Assembly: GCA_902613475.1 (NCBI GenBank)
Contig: CACMHG010000003.1
Coordinates: forward strand, 25,229-89,228
Length of the DNA stretch: 64,000 nucleotides
Source of the DNA: K189A clade bacterium
GTDB lineage: Bacteria > Pseudomonadota > Gammaproteobacteria > Pseudomonadales > Azotimanducaceae
Direction of reading: 5' to 3'
Below are positions 44,218 through 53,523 of the stretch, one piece after another. The notes below the pieces were generated by a model. It was not told the DNA's origin and searched no databases. It saw nothing but the letters and a program-made list of their open reading frames with translations. Positions within the stretch are counted from its first letter, which is position 1. Each line of letters begins with the position of its first letter. The translations under genes and the position numbers were made by a program.

Positions 44218-44408
44218 ATGACTAATGCCCTTTGGAAGTAAATACTGACCAAGACATCTTAGTCGTTAGGTTGGGGAAAGGTTCTAAAAGTGACTGAAAA
44301 TTGAGCAAGCCAGTTAACAATTAGCCGCGAATCGCCCTGTCATTTCGCTCGTGGGTGAAGTAAAGATAGCCGCGCTGGAAAGAGCGCATACGCAACAAGA
44401 ACAAGTAC

Positions 44409-44738
44409 ATGACTAATCCATCTAGTAGCGGCAACACACCGCCCCCACTCGAAGAGGAGACCGCGCAAACCCTCGCCGACGATCTGGCAGATACCAAGCA
44501 ACAGTTGGTTAAGCTGGGGCGTCGGGTGTTTCAGTTGTCTTCGCGAGTCGCCTCGGTCAGACACGAAGATCAGGCTTTTTTCGATGACATACCCAGCGAC
44601 CATCCCATCTTTGGCAACGAAAACCTCACCGAAATGCAGCTCAACGAGTTCTTCAAGGCCAGCGAAGGCTATGTGGCGTTGTTGAAAGAGGTGAACGTGC
44701 AGTTGCTGAAGCTGTCGGGGCGGCTGAAGAAAGAGTAA
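44409..44738 (+). CDS. Small coiled-coil hypothetical protein
   Basis: A 109-residue acidic protein. A disordered start (MTNPSSSGNTPPPLEEETAQ) leads to a helix LADDLADTKQQLVKLGRRVF likely to form a coiled coil, a central SDHPIFGNENLTEMQLNEFF and another helix ending LLKLSGRLKKE. No known family is recognised. No membrane segment. It lies 191 bases after vapC on the same strand and may or may not belong to that module. Confidence 0.5.
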   Translation: MTNPSSSGNTPPPLEEETAQTLADDLADTKQQLVKLGRRVFQLSSRVASVRHEDQAFFDDIPSDHPIFGNENLTEMQLNEFFKASEGYVALLKEVNVQLLKLSGRLKKE

Positions 44739-44917
44739 CTCTCCAGTCCAGCACCCATCTTTTAACCCGCGATTGTGAAATCACTCACAGACAGTAAACA
44801 CAGCTCTCACTCACTGGCCATAGACCGGCATACTTGATCGCATCATGCGGCGCGGTCGGATCGCTAGCTAGAGAGAACAATGGAGGGGCCTACCCAATAG
44901 ATCAAAATCTAGAGCGG

Positions 44918-45517
44918 TTATCGACTTTTTGAGGATCGCCTCGCCGCCAACATCGCCACACCCGCCACTACCAACAAGACCACCGTCAACAACGTCAGCA
45001 CCGTATTCACCTCAAACCACAAGATGAAGTAGAACGAGGTCATCAGCGTGCCGATGGCGCTGCCCAGGGTTGAAACGAAATACAGTGTTCCCGCGACTTG
45101 CCCGCTTTCCTCTACCTTCGTCACCAGCAGCCTTACCGAGTAAGGCGAAATCATGCCCAGTATCACCGTTGGCAAAATGAACAAGAACGCGGACGCCATC
45201 AGTGATCCGTAGCGTGGGTCTTCAATGCGCAGAAAGATGAATTCCATGACCGGTTCTGCGAACAGTATCAGCGGGTAGAGTAGTACCGCGCCTAGCGCGA
45301 ATATCGCGGCGAAGCGCTGTAGCGACGGGTTGTTGATCGATAGCCTGCCGCCCAGCAGGTAGCCCAGCGACAGCGAGAGCATGAACACCGTAATGATGCT
45401 GCCCCATACGTATACGCCGCTGCCGAAGTAGGGGGCGAGGATGCGCCCGCCCAGCAGCTCCATGGACATAATGACGAAGCCGCCGCAGAAGGCGAGTATG
45501 TGAATCAGCAGTACCAT
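44918..45517 (-). CDS. Membrane half of a spermidine-synthase-like system
   Basis: A 199-residue polytopic protein with about six helices. ILAFCGGFVIMSMELLGGRI and LAPYFGSGVYVWGSIITVFM, then SLGYLLGGRLS, are the hallmark of the membrane domain found N-terminal to fused MFS/spermidine-synthase-like proteins. GMISPYSVRLLV is also conserved there. As a separate gene it probably works with the enzyme at 42513-43457. The transported or modified substrate is unknown. Confidence 0.75.
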   Translation of the reverse strand: MVLLIHILAFCGGFVIMSMELLGGRILAPYFGSGVYVWGSIITVFMLSLSLGYLLGGRLSINNPSLQRFAAIFALGAVLLYPLILFAEPVMEFIFLRIEDPRYGSLMASAFLFILPTVILGMISPYSVRLLVTKVEESGQVAGTLYFVSTLGSAIGTLMTSFYFILWFEVNTVLTLLTVVLLVVAGVAMLAARRSSKSR

Positions 45518-45556
45518 GACTACTCCAATATGGTGCCAGCCCCTTGAGCTAGGGTG

Positions 45557-45958
45557 CTATCGACGTCTTGGTTCGACGTCTTCGGTATCAGCCCCGCTGT
45601 CTTTCCAGCCCCGGTAGCCGTCGCCTATGTGACAAACACGCTCAAGTCCCATGTCCTGTACTGCCTTGGTAGCCAGCGCCGAGCGCCAGCCGCTTTGGCA
45701 GTAAAAAACCAGTCGTTTGCCCGAGGCGAATACCTCCTTGTGGTAGGGCGACGATGGGTCTACCCAGAACTCCAGCATGCCTCGCGGTGCGTGAAATGCA
45801 TTGGGTACCTTGCCTTCGCGTTCCAGTTCCCGCGGGTCGCGCAGGTCGACAAAGACTGTGTCATCGTCTTCCAGCAGCGCGACAGCGTCATCGACATCCA
45901 GGGTGTCAACCTCTGCAAGTGCGCGGTCAATTAGGTCTCGGTGGGTTACTTTCAACAT
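45557..45958 (-). CDS. Rhodanese-like sulfurtransferase
   Basis: A 133-residue single-domain rhodanese. FVDLRDPRELEREGKVPNAF and RGMLEFWV precede the active-site loop FYCQSGWRSALA with the catalytic Cys, then HIGDGYRGWKDSG. It transfers sulfane sulfur or acts in redox/phosphatase-like roles. It stands upstream of the membrane-half gene by 39 bases on the same strand and may be co-transcribed; a link is not otherwise evident. Confidence 0.88.
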   Translation of the reverse strand: MLKVTHRDLIDRALAEVDTLDVDDAVALLEDDDTVFVDLRDPRELEREGKVPNAFHAPRGMLEFWVDPSSPYHKEVFASGKRLVFYCQSGWRSALATKAVQDMGLERVCHIGDGYRGWKDSGADTEDVEPRRR

Positions 45959-46002
45959 GGTTTATCCCTCTTTTCTTGCCTGCAGCTAAATCAGGCCGCC
46001 GT

Positions 46003-46773
46003 CTACTTACCCTGCCAATTGGGTGCACGCTTCTCGGCAAAGGCCTTGGGACCCTCGATGAAGTCTTCGCTGCTGACCATGGCCTTCACTGAATCGTACT
46101 TGCCTTCCATGGCGTCCTGCAGCGACGCGCTGTCGAGGCTCTTGTACACGACGTCTTTGCTGGCACGAATGGAGAGCGGAGCACAGGCGCAGATCTGCTT
46201 GGCCCAGTCCATGGCGGCATTCATCAGCTCATCATGGGGTACCACATCGTTCACAAAGCCGAGTTCCTTGCCTTCTTCCGGGCTGACGTGGCGACCGGTC
46301 AGAATCATGCCCAACGCCCGCTTCGGGCCAATTTGACGCGGCAGTCGGTTCAATCCGCCCGCTAGGGCCGCAAGGCCAACCTTGGGCTCTGGTAGTGCGA
46401 ACTTGGCGTTTTCAGATGCGATGATCAAATCGCAGGCTAGCGCTATTTCAAAGCCGCCACCCATGGCGACACCGTTTACTGCTGCGATCACGGGCTTGGT
46501 CATATCAAAGCGCGAGGTAAGTCCACCAAAGCCGCGGGGTGTGGGTATGCGCTCGCCGCCCTCGGCTTGGTAACGTAGGTCATTACCGGCGCTGAAGCCC
46601 CGGCCCTCGCCGGTAATGATGGCGACCCACATGTCGTCGTCTGCTGCAAAATCATCAAATACTTCGCCGAGTTCGGCATTGGCCAGCGGGTGTAGGGCAT
46701 TCAATCGATCTGGTCGATTGATGCGCACCGTCATGATGTGTTCGGCTTTTTCGACAATAGAATATTCACCCAT
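46003..46773 (-). CDS. Enoyl-CoA hydratase/isomerase (crotonase family)
   Basis: A 256-residue crotonase. Signature parts: INRPDRLNALHPLANAELGE, GEGRGFSAGNDLRYQAEGGE (oxyanion-hole region), VIAAVNGVAMGGGFEIALAC and ALPEPKVGLAALAGGLNRLP. The Glu of PEPKVGL is placed like a catalytic residue. It probably hydrates an unsaturated acyl-CoA in beta-oxidation or a related route. Start 46773 is selected because GGGAGGAG lies just upstream; the longer frame to 46860 is not needed. Confidence 0.88.
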   Translation of the reverse strand: MGEYSIVEKAEHIMTVRINRPDRLNALHPLANAELGEVFDDFAADDDMWVAIITGEGRGFSAGNDLRYQAEGGERIPTPRGFGGLTSRFDMTKPVIAAVNGVAMGGGFEIALACDLIIASENAKFALPEPKVGLAALAGGLNRLPRQIGPKRALGMILTGRHVSPEEGKELGFVNDVVPHDELMNAAMDWAKQICACAPLSIRASKDVVYKSLDSASLQDAMEGKYDSVKAMVSSEDFIEGPKAFAEKRAPNWQGK

Positions 46774-46819
46774 TTGCGTTCTCCTCCCTTGCGCAGTTTG
46801 TCCTGGGCTCGGCCCGACT

Positions 46820-47443
46820 TTAACTGAAGGGCAGCCGGTGTGCATAACTGTTGAAATCAATCAGCTGCGCAGGCTCACCGTCGTCGCTCAACCGCAACTG
46901 GGTCAGGCTGCAGTTGGCAAAATGATATCGCGCCCATTCCGTGGGGTGGCCGTGTACCAACTCGCCAAGGGCAACGGCCATGGCGACTCCGTGGCTGACC
47001 ACCAGCACGGTTTCTTCATCGCTATGAGCCGCGCTGATACGTTCAAGGCTTTCGCGCATGCGGGCGGCGACCGTGGCCATACCCTCGCCCTTGGGTGGTG
47101 CCCAGTGGATGTCTTCGTTGAGGCGCTCAATCAAATTGTGTTCGCGGTGCAGCACCTCAAAGCGCTCGTCCTCCCAATCACCAATAGACATCTCTGCAAG
47201 GCCATTTTCGACTTTGTGATTCGCAACGGATGCTGGTGCTGCTAACGCGCCGGTATGTCGGCAGCGCTGCAGTGGGCTGGTATAAACCGCGGCCAAATTC
47301 TCCTTTTTGCTTAGGTATCGCCCTGTGCGCCAAGCCTGCCAGCGCCCGCGCAGCGTCAGCGGACTGTCCGTGGAGCCATGCCAGCGGCCAACGCGGTTGG
47401 CGGTGATTTGTCCGTGTCTGAGCAATAACAGCCTTGGGGCCAT
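46820..47443 (-). CDS. Histidine phosphatase (phosphoglycerate mutase-like)
   Basis: A 207-residue histidine-phosphatase-fold protein. LLLLRHGQITANRVGRWHGS carries the phospho-His, TSPLQRCRHTGALA the second Arg region and VLVVSHGVAMAVALGEL the second His. Such enzymes remove phosphate from small molecules or proteins; the role is unknown. The start is set at Met 47443, after AGAGAG, although the frame opens earlier. It lies 46 bases before the enoyl-CoA hydratase. Confidence 0.85.
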   Translation of the reverse strand: MAPRLLLLRHGQITANRVGRWHGSTDSPLTLRGRWQAWRTGRYLSKKENLAAVYTSPLQRCRHTGALAAPASVANHKVENGLAEMSIGDWEDERFEVLHREHNLIERLNEDIHWAPPKGEGMATVAARMRESLERISAAHSDEETVLVVSHGVAMAVALGELVHGHPTEWARYHFANCSLTQLRLSDDGEPAQLIDFNSYAHRLPFS

Positions 47444-47490
47444 AGCGATGTCTCTCTTTTTGTTGTCGCTTTTTGTGATTTCGGTGCTGG

Positions 47491-48726
47491 TTACGACGCG
47501 AACCGCTTCGCGACTAAGCACCCCACCAAATCGCCTTCAACATTGACTGCGGTTCGGAAGGTATCCAGTGGTCGCTCGATCAACAGCAGCAGTCCAATGG
47601 CCTCAAGGGGTATGCCCACCGCCAGCAGCACCATTTGCATCCCCGCCATGGAGCCGGAGGGTATGCCCGGTGCGCCGACCGAAGACAACATGGCCACTAG
47701 GAAAATGGCGATGACGCCAGTGGTGCCCAGATCGATGCCGAACATATAGGCCAGGAACACTGCGGCGATGCCCTCAAAAAGAGCCGTGCCGTCCATGTTG
47801 GCGGTAGCGCCAAGGGGGAGCACAAAGGCGCTACGCGCTTGGTCTACGCCCAATTTTTCTTGGGCGGTCTGCATCGATAACGGCAATGTGGCGGCGCTAG
47901 AGGAGGTGAATAATGCCGTCACCATGGGCTGGCTGACCGCGCGTAGAAACTGCAGCGGGTTTCTGCCAGAGACCAGCCAAGCGATGGCGGGCAGCACGAT
48001 AAGGCCATGAAACAGCGTGGCACCAAAAACGACGCCAGCAAGCTGACCGAGGGCGGCGAGGGTGGAGAAATCGATTTTTTGCGCAAGCTGAAAGGTAATG
48101 GCGAATAAGCCAATGGGTAGGGTGGTAAGTACCCAGCCCGCAAGTTTGTAGGTGATCTGGGCTAGCTCATCAAAGATTTTTGGAAGCGCAGAATCGGTGG
48201 GTAGGGTGATAGCGGCGGCAAGACCGAACAAGATGGCCCCCACCAAAATACCCAGCACGTTCATTTGTGCCAACGCGTTGAAGGGATTGATCAGCATGCG
48301 CTGTAACAAGGTGCTCAGCAGACTGAAGGTTGAACCGTCACCGGGATCAATCAGTCTTGCCGATTGCGCCGTCACGTCTCCGAGGACGCCGGGGTCTTCG
48401 ACCAGAGGCGGAAATGCCGTCCAGGGGTGGTAGAACAGCACGACGATCAGACCAATAAGCACTGCGATGCCGGTAGTGGTGAGGTAGTAGGCGATGGTAA
48501 CGCCGCCTAGTCGGCCCATCTGGCTGGAGGCGCGAAGCTGCATGACACCGGCGATGAGTGAGAAAAAGATCAGTGGGGCAATCACCATTTTCAGCGCCGA
48601 GAAAAAGGCCGTGCGCAATAGTTGGGTGAGTTGATCCAGCCAAACCACGTCGGGTAGCGCCATGGCCGTAAGCCAGCCGAGAATGGCGGCTGCAAAGATC
48701 AGCGGTGCAAACCAACGTGATATCAT
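47491..48726 (-). CDS. Dicarboxylate/amino-acid:cation symporter (DAACS/GltP family)
   Basis: A 411-residue transporter with the GltPh architecture. Motifs seen: ALFTSSSAATLPLSMQTAQ (serine-rich HP1 tip), PLGATANMDGTALFEG (NMDGT, sodium and substrate site) and SVGAPGIPSGSMAGMQMV (HP2). About eight helices and two re-entrant hairpins. It imports a dicarboxylate or acidic/neutral amino acid with Na+ or H+. Start 48726 is preferred because AGGACAG precedes it. Confidence 0.9.
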   Translation of the reverse strand: MISRWFAPLIFAAAILGWLTAMALPDVVWLDQLTQLLRTAFFSALKMVIAPLIFFSLIAGVMQLRASSQMGRLGGVTIAYYLTTTGIAVLIGLIVVLFYHPWTAFPPLVEDPGVLGDVTAQSARLIDPGDGSTFSLLSTLLQRMLINPFNALAQMNVLGILVGAILFGLAAAITLPTDSALPKIFDELAQITYKLAGWVLTTLPIGLFAITFQLAQKIDFSTLAALGQLAGVVFGATLFHGLIVLPAIAWLVSGRNPLQFLRAVSQPMVTALFTSSSAATLPLSMQTAQEKLGVDQARSAFVLPLGATANMDGTALFEGIAAVFLAYMFGIDLGTTGVIAIFLVAMLSSVGAPGIPSGSMAGMQMVLLAVGIPLEAIGLLLLIERPLDTFRTAVNVEGDLVGCLVAKRFAS

Positions 48727-48959
48727 GTCTGTCCTATGATGCTGTGAAGCGGTGCGAGTCGTAGGTGCTGAGGGGCAAGCAGCTGCGCCCAGAGCCCCCA
48801 ACCCGTGTCGCATTCTCGAAGGACGAAATGGTGCCTTTTGCGGGACGAATTAGCAAAAGTACAGCCGATGTCGTGAATACCGCGTGGCCATGTTTTCAAT
48901 AGCCATCTGATTTGCCTGCCAAGCGCGTTAAACTGCGCGTCCGAATGGTGCGAGCGCAC

Positions 48960-50012
48960 ATGGACACTCTAAATTTTGGTGTAAAACGATGGCTCATGCT
49001 GCTGGCTGGAGGGTTGCTCCTCACGGCCTGCGGAAGCGACGCCGACAAAAATCAGGCACCGAGTTATCGCAGTGTTGAGGGCGCCACCATGGGCACCTAT
49101 TACCGGGTGCAGTATCGCGAGAGTGAAAGCTGTGCAACCAGCCAACAAGGGCTGGATGAATTGCTGCAGGGTTTTAATCAAAGCCTGTCTACCTATGTTG
49201 CCGACTCTGAGATCAGTGCGTTTAACCGCGCGGACGAGGAGGGGTGGCAAACGCTATCGCCGCGTTTTTCTTCTGTGCTGCAAGCGGCATTGCAGGTGTG
49301 GCGAGAGAGCGAGGGTGCGTTTGATGTGACCATTGGCCCCCTGGTAAATCTGTGGGGGTTCGGACCCGTCGAGGTCGTCGAATTACCCTCCTTGGAAGCC
49401 CAGCGCTCGGCCGCACGCTGGGTTGGTATGGAACAACTGCAGCTCGATGCGGCGAATAGTGCAGCGCGGAAAAAGGCGAAGGGTGTCTATGTTGATTTGT
49501 CGGCGCTGGCAAAGGGTCTGGGCGTTGACGAGTTAGCCGAGCATATGGCCGCTAAATCCTGCACAGACTTTATGGTGGATATTGGCGGTGAGATGCGAAC
49601 CGTGGGCTCTAGCCCTGGAGGTCGACCTTGGCGCATTGGTATAGAAAAACCCGTCGCTGGCAGCCTTGGCTCCATACAGCGCGTGCTCAGCGTAACCGGT
49701 CAGGGTGTTGCGACCTCTGGTGACTACCGAAATTTTCGCGAGGTAGACGGCATTCGCGTAGATCATGTGATTGACCCGCGCACAGGGCGGCCCGCGGACA
49801 ATCAGGTAGCGTCGGTTACGGTCATTCATCCGCGGGCCATGTACGCTGACGCCTACGCGACAACGATCATGGTGTTGGGCGGTGATGCAGGTCTGGCCTT
49901 GGCAGAGCGGTTAGGTCTTGCTGTGCTCGTAATAGAAAAAGGCGCTGATGGCGCATTTGTAGAGCGCTATACTCCCGCCATGACCGCCTACTTAGTCGCG
50001 CCGCCCTCTTAG
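48960..50012 (+). CDS. apbE: FAD:protein FMN transferase, lipoprotein
   Basis: A 350-residue ApbE with a lipoprotein signal (WLMLLAGGLLLTACGSDADK; Cys in the lipobox LLTAC). EGATMGTYYRVQYRES, DVTIGPLVNLWGFGP, VDLSALAKGLGVDELA, and HVIDPRTGRPADNQVASVTV are the family motifs. It attaches FMN to Thr of NqrB/NqrC and related proteins in the periplasm, using FAD. It is followed by nqrM, consistent with maturation of Na+-NQR, whose genes must lie outside this window. Confidence 0.93.
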   Translation: MDTLNFGVKRWLMLLAGGLLLTACGSDADKNQAPSYRSVEGATMGTYYRVQYRESESCATSQQGLDELLQGFNQSLSTYVADSEISAFNRADEEGWQTLSPRFSSVLQAALQVWRESEGAFDVTIGPLVNLWGFGPVEVVELPSLEAQRSAARWVGMEQLQLDAANSAARKKAKGVYVDLSALAKGLGVDELAEHMAAKSCTDFMVDIGGEMRTVGSSPGGRPWRIGIEKPVAGSLGSIQRVLSVTGQGVATSGDYRNFREVDGIRVDHVIDPRTGRPADNQVASVTVIHPRAMYADAYATTIMVLGGDAGLALAERLGLAVLVIEKGADGAFVERYTPAMTAYLVAPPS

Positions 50013-50036
50013 CCGTCTTGGCTTTTGGAGTAAATT

Positions 50037-50285
50037 ATGGAAACCGTTATCGTTGCATTCTTTGTCATGTTGGCTCTTGTCGGGGCCATGGCCGTTGGCG
50101 TGATCTTTGGTCGCCAGCCCATCGCTGGAAGCTGCGGCGGTATGAAAGCTCTGGGCATGGAAATGGAGTGCGAGGTCTGTGGCGGTGATCCGCAGATGTG
50201 CGAGAAGTCTCCCTTTTTAAAGGCACCGGCTGATGACTCAGCAGATAGCGCCTCTGCGGATCTGGCGCAAAGGGTCGGTAAATAA
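50037..50285 (+). CDS. nqrM: Na+-NQR maturation protein NqrM
   Basis: An 82-residue DUF539/NqrM protein with one N-terminal helix (VIVAFFVMLALVGAMAVGVI) and four conserved Cys in AGSCGG and CEVCGGDPQMC, thought to carry iron for the NqrD/E iron site. It is 24 bases after apbE, the usual pair near nqr operons. The strong Cys pattern makes the identification safe. Confidence 0.92.
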   Translation: METVIVAFFVMLALVGAMAVGVIFGRQPIAGSCGGMKALGMEMECEVCGGDPQMCEKSPFLKAPADDSADSASADLAQRVGK

Positions 50286-50318
50286 TTCGTAGTCATCGGC
50301 GAGCCTGAACGGTACGCA

Positions 50319-51581
50319 ATGCCGATTAAATTGTTGTTCGACATGGCGGTTCGTTACGCCCTCGGCCGTTTTGGCGCTGCAGGACGCAGCGGCGGCAGCG
50401 CGACAGGTGCCTCCTTCGTAGGAGCCCTTGCTCTGGCAGGCCTCGTGGTCAGCATCGCCGTCCTGGTTTTTGTTATTTCCGTGGTTAATGGCTTTGAGCG
50501 CGAAATGCGTGAGCGATTGTTGAATGTGCTGCCGCATATAACCGCCACCTCACTTCAAGGTACGCCCCTGGCTGACTTGGCCGCTCTGCCGACGTCCGAT
50601 GCTTCGTTTGGTTTAACCGCGCTCGCTCCGGTTACACAAAGCAGCGGTTTGCTCGCCGCTAATGGCGAGGTGCGCCCAGCGCAAATCACCGGGGTTGATG
50701 AAAGCTACGCCAGCGTGAGCGCGGTGGCAGACTTTGCCGTCGACGGCGCGTTCACTGACATACAGCGAACCGCCTTTGGTATTGCTCTGGGTGGCCGCTT
50801 GGCCGACCAGCTACAGGTCGAGGTAGGCGACAATCTAGTCGTGTTGCTGCCGGATCAACGACTCAGTATTGCCGGGGCGCTGCCGCGTCAGAAGCGCTTT
50901 ACTGTGGTGAACATATTTCGCAGTCAATCTCAGCTGGATGGCAGCGGCGCCTTTATCAGTCTTTCCGATGCGCAGCGACTGTTGCGCTTGCCTGGCCGGG
51001 CCCACGGCGTGCAGGGCCGGTTGTCCGACCTGTTTAATAGCTATGGCGCGAGCCAGTTTTTATACACTCAGCTAGCCGGGAGTGAGCCACGGGTGCGTTC
51101 GTGGATGACGGAATTTGGCACGCTGTATCAGGCAATATCCGTGCAAAAGGCGACTTTATTCTTACTCTTTTCTCTGCTGATTGCGGTGGCGGCCTTTAAC
51201 CTCGTATCAGGCCTGATCATGATTGTTGAACAACGCCGCGGCGATATCGCCATTTTGCGCAGCATGGGTACCAGTCGCCTGCGAGTGCTTGGTTTGTTTT
51301 GTTTGGTGGGCATAGTACTGGGGATGATCGGCACTCTGGCAGGTATCGCGGTAGGCCTGCTGCTGGGCTGGGGGGTTCCCCCGCTGGTGAATGCAGTCAC
51401 CGCGTCTGTGCAATACGATTTAATGTCCCAGTACTTTATCGGCTACCTGCCGGTTCAAGTGATTGTGGAGGACTTGCTGCTGATTGGCGGTCTATCCGTG
51501 GTCGCGGCCTTGCTCGCCAGTCTGTATCCGGCCTGGCGTGCCATGGGGTTGATGCCCAGTCGAGTGCTTGCCAATGAATGA
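50319..51581 (+). CDS. lolC: Lipoprotein-releasing ABC permease (LolC/LolE)
   Basis: A 420-residue permease with four helices and a large periplasmic domain. The N-terminal MAVRYALGRFGAAGR, the first helix ending FVISVVNGFEREMRERLLNV, and the C-terminal GLIMIVEQRRGDIAILRSMG typify the LolC/LolE family. Together with LolD and the other permease it extracts lipoproteins from the inner membrane and delivers them to LolA. It overlaps lolD by eight bases. Confidence 0.92.
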   Translation: MPIKLLFDMAVRYALGRFGAAGRSGGSATGASFVGALALAGLVVSIAVLVFVISVVNGFEREMRERLLNVLPHITATSLQGTPLADLAALPTSDASFGLTALAPVTQSSGLLAANGEVRPAQITGVDESYASVSAVADFAVDGAFTDIQRTAFGIALGGRLADQLQVEVGDNLVVLLPDQRLSIAGALPRQKRFTVVNIFRSQSQLDGSGAFISLSDAQRLLRLPGRAHGVQGRLSDLFNSYGASQFLYTQLAGSEPRVRSWMTEFGTLYQAISVQKATLFLLFSLLIAVAAFNLVSGLIMIVEQRRGDIAILRSMGTSRLRVLGLFCLVGIVLGMIGTLAGIAVGLLLGWGVPPLVNAVTASVQYDLMSQYFIGYLPVQVIVEDLLLIGGLSVVAALLASLYPAWRAMGLMPSRVLANE

Positions 51582-52275
51582 GCCTGCTCAGATTTTGACC
51601 GCCAAGAGTTTGGCAAAGGCCTTTGCCCAAGGGAGCGAGGCCATCACCGTGCTGCAGGATATCAACCTGCAGGTGGATGCTGGTGAACGTGTGGCCATCG
51701 TCGGCCGCTCGGGTTCCGGCAAGAGCACATTGCTGCATTTGTTGGCAGGTTTGGATGAGGCGGATGCTGGCGGAGTTGCAGTAGCAGGCGAAACCATGAC
51801 TCCTGCCAGCAACGAGGCGCGAACTGCACTGCGACGTCAATACATGGGCTTTGTGTATCAGCAACACCATTTGCTGCCTGAATTTACGGCCCTTGAAAAT
51901 GTGGCTTTGCCCCTGCGTTTAAATGGCGCAAGCCAGCAAGATGCGCAATCGAGAAGTGCCGACTTGCTGGAGCGTGTGGGGTTGGGCTACCGACTGAGCC
52001 ATATTCCCAGTGAGCTCTCGGGTGGTGAACGTCAGCGTGTAGCGGTGGCACGGGCGCTTATTCACGGTCCTAAGCTGGTGCTCGCGGATGAACCCACGGG
52101 CAATTTAGATGCCACCAGTGCTGCGGAGCTGATGTCGCTAATGGTTGAGTTAAGTGAGTCTCGCACCGTGGCTTTTCTGGTGGTCACCCACGATGCCACC
52201 ATGCTGCATCACTTTGATCGGGTGCTGACCCTTACTGGAGGCGGCTTGGAAGAAAGCAAGCCAAGCGAGGCCTAA
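51574..52275 (+). CDS. lolD: Lipoprotein-releasing ATPase LolD
   Basis: A 233-residue ABC ATPase. Walker A is GRSGSGKSTLLHLLAGLDEA, signature LSGGERQRVAVARALI, and Walker B LVLADEPTGNLD. The region AARTALRRQYMGFVYQQHHLLPEF-like (LRRQYMGFVYQQHHLLPEF) is a LolD mark. ATG 51574 (inside lolC) is preferred over TTG 51568. It drives lipoprotein release by the LolC-LolE permeases on both sides. Confidence 0.95.
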   Translation: MNEPAQILTAKSLAKAFAQGSEAITVLQDINLQVDAGERVAIVGRSGSGKSTLLHLLAGLDEADAGGVAVAGETMTPASNEARTALRRQYMGFVYQQHHLLPEFTALENVALPLRLNGASQQDAQSRSADLLERVGLGYRLSHIPSELSGGERQRVAVARALIHGPKLVLADEPTGNLDATSAAELMSLMVELSESRTVAFLVVTHDATMLHHFDRVLTLTGGGLEESKPSEA

Positions 52276-52278
52276 CCC

Positions 52279-53523
52279 ATGGCTGACCCGAATGCCGCCC
52301 AAGCTGGGATGAAGGTAGGTAGGGATCTGCTGACGCAGATGGCCGGTCGCATGTTGTTGCAGGGATCCAACGGATTTGCCCGTTTCGTCACCTGGGTGTC
52401 TTTGATTGGTCTGGTGCTGGGGGTTGGTGTGCTGACCTTGGTGGTCAATGTGATGAATGGCTTTGATCATGAGCTGCGCCAGCGGTTATTAGGCAGTATT
52501 CCCCACATCTCGATTCATCAGCCGACGCTATCACTGCCAATGCAGAAGGCGTTGGCGGAGCGTTCTGATGTGCGAAGCGTGGCCAAGTTTTTTCAGGGTT
52601 TCGGTGTGGTGGGTGGCAGTAGCAGGCCGCAGCCGGTGACGATCATTGGCTTTGCCGGCGATGACCTAGAGCAGATGACCGAGCTCAAGGAGGCCATGCA
52701 GCAAGGCAGCCTCAGCCACCTAGACAACTTCGCCGATGCCATTGTTATGGGTGAACCCTTGGCGCGCTACTTGGGTCTGTCCCTGGGCGATGCAGTAGTG
52801 ATCGCCCTCACGGTAAGCCAGGGCGATAGCGTGGCCCTAAGATGGCTGCGGCTGAATTTGGTCGGCACTTTCGAGCTTCGGGCAGCGCCCGATTACAGCA
52901 TGGTATTGGTCAACTTGAATCATCGCGACGACGTTGCATGGCAGGCTTTGGGTCAGCTTGGCACGCGAGTCATGCTGGCGGATCCTATGCAGGCATCTGC
53001 TGTGGGTTCGATGCTTGCCAGTCTTGACTCCAGCGGAGACCTAGAGACATGGGAAGAGATTTATGGCGAGCTCTTTCAAGCTGTACGCATGGAAAAGTCC
53101 ATGATGTTTGTACTGCTATTGCTGGTGGTGGCCATTGCTGGTTTTAACATTGTCGCGGGCCAATCGATGATGGTGCACGACAAACGCGCCCAAATCGCCA
53201 TGCTGCGCACCTTGGGAGCAGATCGACGCTTTGTGCTGTCGTTATTTCTGTCGCAAGGCGCACTGATCGCGCTGGTGGGTACATTGGGCGGCTTGGGTCT
53301 GGGAATGCTGCTTACGGTCTTTGTTAACGAGTTGGTAGATTTTATCGGCGCACTTAGCGGCCAGCATCTACTCGACGGATCGTACTTTGCCCTGGTGCCG
53401 ACGAAATTGGTGATTGCTGATCTTTTGATCATTGCAGGCATCAGTGTGGTGATTGCCCTGCTTGCGGCTTGGATGCCAGCAAGACGTGCCAGTCAGCTCA
53501 GCCCGGCCCGGTTTTTACACTAG
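52279..53523 (+). CDS. lolE: Lipoprotein-releasing ABC permease (LolE/LolC)
   Basis: A 414-residue second permease of the Lol complex, with the same layout as the first: LVLGVGVLTLVVNVMNGFDH in helix 1, periplasmic domain, and the C-terminal GQSMMVHDKRAQIAMLRTLG. It shares only partial similarity with the preceding permease, so the complex is a heterodimer LolC-LolE rather than LolF-type. It starts three bases after lolD. Its stop overlaps the convergent DUF2062 gene (CTAG). Confidence 0.92.
   Translation: MADPNAAQAGMKVGRDLLTQMAGRMLLQGSNGFARFVTWVSLIGLVLGVGVLTLVVNVMNGFDHELRQRLLGSIPHISIHQPTLSLPMQKALAERSDVRSVAKFFQGFGVVGGSSRPQPVTIIGFAGDDLEQMTELKEAMQQGSLSHLDNFADAIVMGEPLARYLGLSLGDAVVIALTVSQGDSVALRWLRLNLVGTFELRAAPDYSMVLVNLNHRDDVAWQALGQLGTRVMLADPMQASAVGSMLASLDSSGDLETWEEIYGELFQAVRMEKSMMFVLLLLVVAIAGFNIVAGQSMMVHDKRAQIAMLRTLGADRRFVLSLFLSQGALIALVGTLGGLGLGMLLTVFVNELVDFIGALSGQHLLDGSYFALVPTKLVIADLLIIAGISVVIALLAAWMPARRASQLSPARFLH

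Noticed and set aside
45540..46092. Plus-strand frames opposite the rhodanese gene
   Set aside because: The minus-strand rhodanese has a complete active-site loop; the plus frames are shadows.
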